Part shown: positions 52,701-62,285 of the stretch, one piece after another
Numbering within the stretch: the first letter of the stretch is position 1
How the letters are laid out: every line of letters starts with the position of its first letter
Assembly (NCBI RefSeq): GCF_964204645.1
Contig: NC_134031.1
Span: 19,403,307-19,467,306, forward strand
DNA from: Tubulanus polymorphus
Taxonomy: Eukaryota > Nemertea > Palaeonemertea > Tubulaniformes > Tubulanidae
Direction of reading: 5' to 3'
Length of the DNA: 64,000 nucleotides
Program-made: the position numbers and the translations under genes
The notes under the pieces: model-generated
The model's database searches: none
The model's input: only the letters and a program-made list of their open reading frames with translations
Told to the model about the DNA's origin: nothing

Positions 52701-55700
52701 AAATCAATCACCGGTTTTACCCATGTACCATCCATACACTTCTAGTTGTAAACATGGGAAAGTGACGTAATACGTGACTGTGAAGCGCGCTAATGATGTA
52801 ATAACAGGATGACGAAGGTAGAAATATGTCTCCAGATCCTTTTCCACGACGCCTTTCGAAAGAAATGATTTCTGAAACGATGAAACATAACACTCTTTTA
52901 AATAGTTAGATATCTCTTACACCCCTACAAATACTATTTACAGAAAATATCTAAAGAGCATCTTTTAGCAGTCAACTCATGAAAAAAAGGAAATGTTAAT
53001 TTTATGTCATCGCCTAGTCTTAGCCTACCTTACGTTTGAATGGCGCCTCAGTATAAAACATCATTTTTCCTGTTTTGTGATGCCTCCAAGAGAATTCGAA
53101 GCCATCGACGAAACGTATGATTTTCTGATCTGGGATCTTAGTTGAAAACGCTGTCAAAAGAACATCCCGCAGGAAATCAACCTAAAGAAATAAGTCGTAA
53201 AAGGTATTGTTGAAAGCTGTCGTTTTAGAATACTTTAGCTTTTCTGAACCTACCTGTAACACGTGTTTCTGTTCCTTATCTAAAGCGCACCAAGCGGTCG
53301 ATTCTGGAATCATTCTGACGTCACTAGGAGTTCCGGAAGAGGCTGTAATTTGCTTGTCTCTTATAAGTTGTGATGTGATTCCTAATGAATCTTCTCTTCG
53401 CTCGAATGCTTTTATACATGATCAATACAAGAGATGTACACATTTTATTTCAAACGACGGAACTCAAAAACCTAGAAAAAACTCACCAGTTCCAAAAATC
53501 TGAATTCTACACACTCTGGTAACGGTATTTCCCGTCTTTTGAACAATTGTTACAAATCTTCCCATTTTCGGAACTCCGCAACGGATTTCAGTTTGATTGC
53601 GATCGTTTTCTACGAGAACTTCGCAGAAATGGAGATTTTCCCTCCAGAACGTGGACGTCGACACGTACAGAACGAGACCAGACATTTTATCATCGACCGA
53701 TACTGAAATTTGACAAATGTTTCGTTTCGTATCAACTCCCAAATCATTAATCAATCTACTTGCCCCATCACCTTCTTCAAACAAGCTCCGATACATAATG
53801 ATTTCGAACCTCGCGTATTAAATCTTTCTCCAGGAATGTATAAACTATCTGTGATATTTACCTGATTGTATATAGTGTAATGACAGCAAATCAAACTGTA
53901 CCCAGGAACTCCTGGTGAACATCAGTGATAAACATTCCATACTTCTTGTTTTTGTCCCGAATTTCATTCTTTTGGCGCGATATCTTTCGTGCGTAATAAC
54001 ATTTCTATATATTTCACCGTCTAAAAACGACAGAGAATTGAAAATCAGTTTCCAAATGCGGCAACACAATATATATTCGAAAAAACACGTCTGTTATCAA
54101 TTGCATTTGAATGCATTGATAATAATCATACCTGGATATCCAAATGCGGATATGCTACAGATTTTAGCATTCTTCGTCAGTTTGATGGTGAGTTTTGAAA
54201 CTGTATTAGTTTTGTCACACATATAAATCAGTTCATTGTCCGATGCTGGATATCTTTGTGGTACTATTCGGCAGTTTGCATTTTGTGTCGAGTCGTTCAT
54301 CGTAATTCGTACGATATCCGTGATCGCTTCTCGGGGACGAATAACTAAATCTGCGTGAGAAATACGAATAATTAATCATATGCTTTATAAGAAGAGTCTA
54401 TCATTTTCATCACTTTCTAAGATCGTTTTCAGTCAAAATATGCATCGTTACCTGCGTAAGATTCTGTGATGAAAAAGGCCAATTTCATAAGAACAGTTTG
54501 TGTCGTATTCTTTATGCAGAATGTGTCTTCACGAATGGCATTGAATTCCGTCCTATATGCGATCATCATTCCCGTATTACGGGTCATATTAACATCATTC
54601 GTTCCTAGAACAACGCCACCTTCAGGGATAATTGCGATTATATCGCCCGGAAATACAGGGATAAATATGGTATGCCGATCGTCGAATCGTGTGAAACCTT
54701 TCTTGCGGTCTTCCAATGGAACGAACTCTTCGTGATCTACTTCAATTTGCGCCTGCTTTTCATCAGACGGGCAGTCGTCAACTGAATGTTTCGGGCTTGA
54801 TTCGTGGTGCTTTATTTTGGCAATGCGCACACCAGCTCTAGCGTTGTTGTTGTTGTTGTTGTCGGTTTTAAAATGATAATCGATCTGGCGCAGTACCCCG
54901 GTTAGCTCTGCCGAATAATTAATGAGAACAAGCTTTAATCAATCTTTACTAGTTCTTGCCTCTGACTCGGAGAGCAGAGGGCGTATTTCTCCGTGCCCCC
55001 TTTTTATTCAACTCGTAGCAACTTAATCATTATCGCGATCGAGGGTTAAATGGCAGGCTGGGGCATGTACAAGTGACAAGAAATGATTCATTTCAAATTA
55101 CTTCTGATTTATCTTTATACCGTAAGCAATGTCATTTTGGACCGGCAATAAGTAGATCGTTAGGTTGTGAGATCTACGTACTTCACAATCTGCAAACATC
55201 GTTTGCAGTCGGGGTATAGAAAGCCTTTTACATTTACTATAATAGTTCGCGTTGACTAAAAGCTTCTCGTTACAACTGACCGGGTGGTATGATTACTAGA
55301 AACATCGGATTGGTAGCATTATCACCCATTTCCATTGTAGGACTCTTTTCATCATTTTCATTCGTAGCATTTCCGAACATATACACGTTATTTCCTATAG
55401 TTACAAACAAACTTGGATTACATTGCATGGAATGTTCTTCGAATTCTAAACGGGATGATATGATGTTTACTTAACTTTTGATTCACAGATAATGCGGGTC
55501 TTAGTGTCGGTGGCATTGGTCGGATACCATTTATTTGCATTAGGACTAAACAGTATAGCGTCATACTGTTCGGTTGTACCTGAAACGTGTAAAAGCGTAG
55601 AATTAATGACAAACGCATACAGAAATTCTATGTGTACGATGTAGATATTCACCTCCAAGTGAATTTTCAAATGCAAAATTATCGTCTGATGATCCTTGGA

Positions 55701-58700
55701 TCCAATACAAATAACCATTCCCAGAACCATATATCCTCATGTAACGTTCTTCTTCTTGTCCATCAAGTTGAAACAACTATGCGCATGATGTTGAAAAGAA
55801 AGGGACTCAGTTATCTATACGACTTAACTAAAGACGGACGTAGATCGCTTACAGAATTCATAATTCATACCGAACCGTTTCATTCATTATTTATGATTAA
55901 TATTCTTTATTAACGAATTAAATTACATCAGAAATTACATAGGAATTTATTTAACGAAGTGAGATACGGATTTTACTTTTGAAAAACCATTTTAATGCAC
56001 ACGCATAAACTTCCTGATCGCTGATTGGACCCCAATTTTGTAATTCAGCAGGAACATTTTTTAATATGCATGCATTATTTAATCATTCCGCATAAAGTGT
56101 GCCGGTACTTCGGTTTCAGATTTCAAAATCAAACCCTTGTTTCGCTGAGGGCAGGTTCGAATCAACACCAAATCAAAACAAAAATAACAGGAAATCTTTA
56201 CCAAGTAAATACACAACCGGGCCAATCTCTATTTTAAGATTAAAAACTATAGCAAATAGATAAGTAAATAAATGAATGATAACATACATGTCCGTAACGC
56301 GGATCTTTATCTCGACAAAATCGTAGAGCGTCCTGTTTGTTATATTTTGTTAGCTCGTCCGTAGAGCAATAGCAGCGTCCAAAAAATACGTCGCTCCAAT
56401 CTAAAGAGCAACCTTGAAAAAAATGCATTCGCTTTGACTTGAATTTTCATTATTATACATGTAGGATGTACTGAATTTACACGAAACTAACGCAAGGTTT
56501 ACCTTTAAAAGGCATCTGGTGTATTGACGAACCTAGATGAGCTGAATTGATAAACACATTGCTAAAATATTCAATGATTACCGTAACATAAGTCTTAAAC
56601 ATCATTCAAATCTATGGTGGCTGGTAAGGGACATCGTTATTTTTGTAGCCGATTCATGACATAAAATAACTATTTTATGGACAATAAAACGATAGTCACT
56701 TTTTGATTTTACGCCATGTTTAATTAAACTATTCCATTGTGTTTTATGTTGAATTTAGATACGATGAAAAATCTTATTTCAAGGAAGCAAATTAATGTTT
56801 GTCTTGAATCGGCTCGAAAAAAGTAACGCATTATGATCCCATAATCGGCCATCATAAATAGCTGTTAACCTCCAGTTTGATAGGGATCTGTACATATCAA
56901 AAGCCGTTTTTGTTCAACCGTCAATTTTTCACGTATAACTAAGATCATTAGTCAGGACCAACAACTTCCAATATAAACCTCAACGTTACTTAAAAGAACG
57001 GTACCTTCCTTACTCTTGTTTAAAGGCGATGTTGAACTATAGATGATCTGATCATATATTCATGATACAGACTTACGTTCGGCGTATTTAATGCGTATAT
57101 TTTGAATGGTGTGTGTTCTTGGAAGTTGATATTCAATCACGGTTCCGTGACTTGTCTCTTCGCATGCGCTCATCTCCACTGGTTCACCTTCCATTTTTCT
57201 ACCATCTTGTGCTGTGTGCATTATTTCGGAGGTCGACAAAATATCAACTTGATACGCGGTTCCTGGATAGAAGATTATCATCATCATCACACAATGGATG
57301 CTCAAATTCTTTTCAGATTTTCAGGTTTCTGTCGATTACTTTATCTATATGAACTTGTTTGTTGAATTGGAAAAATGCCGGATATGTATAACTTTGGCAG
57401 AGACCTGTATAACTTTGGCAGAGACAATGTAACGGTTTGTTGCAATCAAAAACTTGAATTGTTAAGTTGGAGCTGCTTCCCACACATTGTCGGCTTGCGT
57501 TGATAATATGTGGAATATCCCTATATCTGTCGTTTATCCAAAGTGTTGTTACGCCTACACAAATTGAAAAACGAATTCAGGGTTGGATTAAAGGGATTTC
57601 ATCCTTCGTACACAAACGCCATCGTATAATCATCCGCGATCACATACCTGGAAATACGTCTTTAATTTTATGCCAGATTTCAGCGAGCTGGCTGAGAAAA
57701 AATGGACCCACTTCTGAACTAGGTAATTTTTCCTGGCAGAAACTTTCACAGCGCCAGAATTGCATTACTTCGCTGAATATGGCTACACGAAAATGCTGAA
57801 AATCGATCCACTTGTCTGGTAGAACACTCTCGTACTTACTCTTTCGCATATCTGAAATGTTTTGAGTTGCGGGAATGGAATGAATTGTTGCTGAAAAAAA
57901 AACCTTTCTGATTCATACATTTCTGTCAGACACTTTCTACCTCTGAAAGGCATCAGAAAGCAGCTTTTGTTTCCAATTCTTATATCATCTATAGCTGAAG
58001 CATTGCCTTTGCTCTGTTGGATAGCTATCGTAATCTGCAAAGATTTTGGTCTGATTGTAAACCTAAGTGTCTTGCCTAAGATTGATGAAATGTACAAGCA
58101 AATGTTTCAATTTCACATTCACTTTAGTCGAAAGAAATGAATAGATTACCGATAGTTTCAGAGACTCTGTATTGGCCACATCTATTTCAGTGTATTTCCA
58201 TAGTTTCGAGGTGCTGTATTCAGAGTAGAACGCGATATGTTCATCATCGGCGTCAAACTTCAAAACTACGTCAAACGCTCTCCCAATAGATGTCGTTGTA
58301 TACCACAGTCCAATACAGATATCCGTGTCAAACCCGTGTCCCAGAACCAGAGTGCTATACCCAGGCTCATTCGACAGCAGATAATGTCCTAATAAATTAA
58401 GACGAGGTAAATTTCAAATGATTGCAAAAATGCGATTCGAAAATCAGAGAATAAACAAAATTTACAGAATAGGGAAATCAGGTAAATGAATGTATATGAA
58501 TCTACCTTGTAGGGGTAGGTCTAATGGAACCTTACACAACAGATATCGACAAATGGAAGGCGGTCCGTTACACCATGCAATCTGTGAAGAAGATTCTTTA
58601 CGACATCTCGTAAGGAATACTCCCTGATACGATCGATGCAGTCGAAATACATTTGTGAAAGCCCACATCATAAGCTTGTCAAATGTTGAATAACAGATGG

Positions 58701-60274
58701 CTTTGTACGATATTATTCCCTTCAACCATATAAGGGAATTAGTGTCTCTGACATCGGGCCATTCGCAATCTTAAAGATAGAAAACGGATATGTGTGCACC
58801 AGTAATTATCACATCCCAGTCCATCCTCCCCGACAGGGATTCGAACCCGATTGTACGAAGCCGCAGTATTCAAACTGTATTCAGTTAAAACGTGTACAAC
58901 GCTTGTGCCCGGTATGGAATTTATACAAATGATTAAAAAGAAAAAAAAAACGGAATGACACAAAGTTACATTCGAGGTTACATAGAGTCTCATGATGCCA
59001 TCAGGTTCGAATCTCTGCCGCGGGAGGATGTTTCCAGCCTAGATTCATGCATCCTCCCACGGCAGGGATTCGAACCTGATGGCATCGCTACACTCAGCCA
59101 CGGCACGTGCGCTATCTCGATGCCATCAGGTTCGAATCCCTGCCGCGGGAGGATGAGCAACAGTTATAAAGATACGAAAGCCAATCCATACCTACGATAG
59201 TCAGCGTTGTTTGGTCATGTATTGGTCTCATCATACTTATTGAGTCGTCATTAATTTTCAATTTACCGGAGCCGATCCGCGTGAAATTGCAGAGACCACC
59301 CTCGAAATCGCATAACAACGGAAAACCTGCAGTTGTGTGAAACATCGATTTGAAGTTACATTCTTCTGCCGTAGATTATTAAATTCCCGAATGATGATTG
59401 AAAGGTACTTTTTGCGTGCAACAGAAAATGTAACTTAGTGGTGAAAACATTAAACAGGTCTTATAGGTTAACGAGATTTTGCTACCCATTCCACAGTTGT
59501 GAGTTTTCATTCAGATTTATCTCTTCATTGATAACTAATTTTTAACATAGAGCTAACTCAAACTCATTGCTGGGACCGGATCCTGGTGAAGCTATTGCGC
59601 AGGCGAAAGCTCGTAATTTCTGATATTTGATACCAGATTTAATGCGGCTCTCCTAAAATATTTCTCATCATTACTATTGTTTGTACTAAGTACTCATTCA
59701 GCGTTGATTTTTGACGCTGTAGAAATCGCGACAAAAAGGTTTATATACATTGATACCTAGTATGCATTATATAAGGGGTTCTGTGTGAGTCGATGTGCAC
59801 TACGTCATCAATATTGGCGTTTCAGAGTATCCATTACAATTGTGAATTTTGACGTTTATTTTGCAATCAAATATTTATATGAATATTTCATAACTCTTTA
59901 TAACTTTCATTATTTTGTATTTGATAATTATTTTTTTGAGGATGTGCACTACGTCATCAACATTTCGGGGCTAGACTGGTTGCCGGTCAATTCAATCATC
60001 GATATTCAAATCCAAGATAACTTCATTAATCCTTCATATTACATAATTTTGATTTTGAAATATAACTTATATGAGAAATTTTTTCTCGTAACCAAAATTC
60101 TTGAAAATACTATAATAATATTTTTCATTTATTTCGTTGTAGACACAGTACTCAGTCGCATTTTCCATAAGTATCAACACAATATACAATTCACAAATAT
60201 TACTTACTTTGTTCGGCGACTATACCAAAGCCGATCATCGAAATAGTCACGATGAATACTAGAAATCGAGTCAT
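46722..60274 (-). CDS. Receptor B: paralogue of receptor A in inverted, tail-to-tail orientation
   Basis: Thirty-five minus-strand exons join in frame to 2464 aa: 60274-60208, 59326-59192, 58769-58506, 58388-58150, 58034-57941, 57851-57648, 57554-57405, 57262-57077, 56412-56288, 55776-55653, 55579-55476, 54905-54452, 54350-54132, 54020-53862, 53771-53487, 53408-53254, 53181-53029, 52871-52712, 52556-52420, 52329-52101, 52016-51606, 51474-51250, 51169-51100, 50879-50707, 50621-50466, 50352-50239, 50167-50048, 49979-49860, 49768-49637, 49549-49433, 49353-47794, 47684-47555, 47347-47310, 47189-46954, 46871-46722. The domain order is as in A, with three differences: a MAM N-half exon ([13 protein letters not shown]) precedes the kringle, kringle 2 is absent, and exon 12 has a short Asn run from a GTT microsatellite. 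The LDLa/LRR/7TM core (49353-47794) differs from A in only about nine residues of 520. The kringle, lectin 1 and 2, F5/8C end, TM7 and tail exons are clearly diverged. Confidence 0.9.
47422..47533. mobile_element. Short MITE in receptor B intron 32
   Basis: CCAGTTGCTCAAAAGTTGGTT on the left is mirrored by AACCAACTTAGGAGCAACTGG on the right, about 98 bp in total between the arms' outer ends. It is non-coding and absent from the matching intron of receptor A, so it was inserted after duplication or lost from A. Confidence 0.6.
56616..56814. mobile_element. MITE copy 2, in the receptor B intron that lacks kringle 2
   Basis: AGCCGATTCATGAC (56647-56660) is mirrored by TCTTGAATCGGCT (56802-56814). 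The 5' flank TATGGTGGCT...GGGACATCG matches copy 1 at 39606. Both copies lie in the same window orientation, therefore in opposite orientation relative to their host genes. That points to independent insertions rather than co-duplication. Confidence 0.6.
58506..58769 (-). other. Divergent kringle exon of receptor B, inside a MAM domain
   Basis: Six cysteines are in kringle order ([30 protein letters not shown]), but most other kringle residues have changed. The exon is phase 1-1. It sits between exon 59192-59326 (MAM start, [13 protein letters not shown]) and exon 58150-58388 (MAM continuation, [10 protein letters not shown]). Joining the flanking exons without it would restore a normal MAM reading: ...TTLTIV then GHYLLS. 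Confidence 0.7.
58820..59160. mobile_element. Cluster of tRNA-derived SINE pieces in head-to-head arrangement
   Basis: B-box-like sequences GGTTCGAATCCCTG or GGTTCGAATCTCTG occur four times. Two are on the plus strand (about 59006 and 59130). Two are on the minus strand (about 58836-58855 and 59060-59080). The minus-strand unit at about 59043-59105 also has an A-box-like TGGCTGAGTG at tRNA spacing. The GATGCCATCAGGTTCGAA blocks face each other, making inverted pairs. They lie in receptor B intron 2. Confidence 0.55.
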
Positions 60275-60920
60275 GATTCTTTATTTACCGAGTATTTCGC
60301 TTTTTTCCTGGTGGATTTCAATTCGCGTCGATGAGGAGACGTCATGAGCGCGAAGCCGCGAATGCAAATATGACCGCAACTGCTCGTTGATGCCCACTAA
60401 CTTTATGACAACGCCCATGATTAATTATCAAAATAACTGTTCATAAGAGATAAAAACGTTTCCATGAGAATGATTATACGAATCAGATGATTCATTTTGT
60501 AAAAAGCAATTACAATGAAAGCATTGTACACTTTCAAAAATGAAATATGGAATCATTTTTGTCTTTATGTCACATAGTGCGCTTTAGATAATTACTATAA
60601 CGCAGAAAAGTGTCCTGGGGATATTATTATTATTGTTTGGATTATTTTCCAAATTTTTTCCGAGTTATGAACACAGAGAAAAGTATATGTTTTCTTTAAG
60701 TTTTTTAGAATCTATTTCGGTTAACTCAGAGTTAGAAACGGCGATATAGCGTTAAGTTAAAGTAAATGGGGCCAATAAATACCGGGCACAGTTACATAAA
60801 GAAACCATTTAAGAAGACCAGCGATCAAGAAATAAATTTAAAAGAATTGAGTAAATGTTTCTTCAATTTCGTATATTTCAGCAAACAAATATTGATCAAA
60901 TAAAACCCGCTTTGCCATTC
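60275..60920. other. Receptor B upstream region
   Basis: The 646 bp between the receptor B start and the MFS stop codon must hold the receptor B promoter. A CRE-like GACGTCAT lies at about 60339, as a CRE-like core also lies near the start of receptor A. No TATA box was recognised and no other gene is visible. Confidence 0.4.
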
Positions 60921-62285
60921 TTAGACATTTCGAAAAAAATAGGATGTAAACATATACGTGAAATCTATTAAACCAAGACCAATGAATATTGCTGGAAATC
61001 CGACCAATGGTTGTATCGTTCCCGTAACTATTGATAGTATTATAGTTACCAGTCGAGACAAGACGACATCTATTGCGAATATCGTCTCGTAATTATTGTC
61101 GAATTTCTCATCAGCGACATCTGACAACCATGAATGATAAAACGCGCCGTGCAAACCGAAACCTATTGTATATATATTATCCGGGCCGAACGCATGCCAA
61201 ATATTACTAATAAACGGATAAGAAAACATAGAAATTGTCATTAGAAGGCAATAGATTATAGCGCAAATCCATCGATAGTTTCTAGTTTTTGATACGACAA
61301 ATCCAAATAAATTTGTACTTAAAACCAAGAGAACTGCTGAGGACAGTCTTACAGTCGCTATTTGCCAAGGTTTGGAATCTAAATGGCTCGTTATCCATAA
61401 CGGTATCAATGTGTAATAAACATTTATATGAAATACATCTATGACGTTGAGTCCGAGTAGAATTAATGTTTGAGTATCAGTCAGCATCGATTTGACCACG
61501 CTGAGTTGAATGGTTTTTTCATTTTTCAAATTTTCATCGCAATTATTTTCTATATCGACAAAAGCTCGAACGACAATCGTAACACTTAACGCTGTAAAAA
61601 GTATCCAAAATGTGTCCGCATGACCGATCGATCGAACCACGTATAGAGACACCGAGTAACCGAGTGCAGTGCCTCCGTATCGAAAGCTGTACATTACTGC
61701 TAAAGCTACAATTCTGTTTGAACTTCTTCCGTAAGCGACGGACACCATCGTTAACCCAGAGTTGACGAGAAACGCCTCGGATATTCCAATCAATGAATGC
61801 GTAATAGCTATTATCCACCACATTGACGCAAATGCAGATATGCAGATGGCGATTAGTGTTGTTACTAAACCAAACCAAAACGGATACAAATGTCCATATT
61901 TGTAAGTGAGTCTACCACATATAACATTTCCAAATAGCGCACCAGCGTCGAATGTAGATTGGGTTACTGTTAGCTCCACTGTTTGATAGTCCTGTGTCGA
62001 ATTATTTTGAGTTCCGTGCAGTAGTTCAGATGCTACAGCGACTACCGCGCCCGATGTCATTTTCGCAACAAGTAACGCTACACTTACAATCAAGACGATA
62101 ACTGCCGGATTACATCGACATCGATGAACATTGCATGAACTAGAAACGCGTGATGACGAATCTTGAACTCGGCTATCAACATCTTTTACTGCTCCATATT
62201 CCCTGCCTTCAAGTTTTGTGACCTTTTCTACAAGAATTTCTTTACCATCACCTTTCAATTTATTCCTCGCTGTGTACAACGACAT
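60921..62285 (-). CDS. Intronless MFS transporter, SLC18-like
   Basis: A single open frame of 454 aa starts MSLYTARNKLKGDG. The N-terminus of about 58 residues is cytoplasmic and ends in a Cys-rich patch (CNVHRCRCNP). Twelve membrane segments follow: TM1 from PAVIVLIVSVALLVAK, a loop with an N-glycosylation site (NNST), TM2 with GALFGNVICGRLTYKYGHL (the MFS A-motif region), and TM3-6 up to about residue 240. A cytoplasmic loop (ENNCDENLKNEKT) and TM7-12 ending SYFFRNV come next. The length fits the major facilitator superfamily. The TM2-3 and TM10 text (GFGLHGAFYHSWLSDVAD) recalls SLC18/vesicular amine-type or SLC18B1-like carriers, but substrate residues were not identified. All other genes here are densely split, so an intronless copy suggests retroposition. 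No poly(A) tract or flanking repeat was seen. Confidence 0.8.
   Translation of the reverse strand: MSLYTARNKLKGDGKEILVEKVTKLEGREYGAVKDVDSRVQDSSSRVSSSCNVHRCRCNPAVIVLIVSVALLVAKMTSGAVVAVASELLHGTQNNSTQDYQTVELTVTQSTFDAGALFGNVICGRLTYKYGHLYPFWFGLVTTLIAICISAFASMWWIIAITHSLIGISEAFLVNSGLTMVSVAYGRSSNRIVALAVMYSFRYGGTALGYSVSLYVVRSIGHADTFWILFTALSVTIVVRAFVDIENNCDENLKNEKTIQLSVVKSMLTDTQTLILLGLNVIDVFHINVYYTLIPLWITSHLDSKPWQIATVRLSSAVLLVLSTNLFGFVVSKTRNYRWICAIIYCLLMTISMFSYPFISNIWHAFGPDNIYTIGFGLHGAFYHSWLSDVADEKFDNNYETIFAIDVVLSRLVTIILSIVTGTIQPLVGFPAIFIGLGLIDFTYMFTSYFFRNV

Noticed and set aside
59785-60246. 153-codon plus-strand reading frame
   Set aside because: It is very AT-rich, overlaps the signal-peptide exon of receptor B on the other strand and shows no recognisable motif, so it is most likely chance.
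32305-60274. Receptor pair as a pure assembly artefact (one locus placed twice)
   Set aside because: Large parts of both arms differ strongly, including whole exons present in only one copy, and both remain in frame. Local collapse or copying of the near-identical blocks cannot be excluded without reads.
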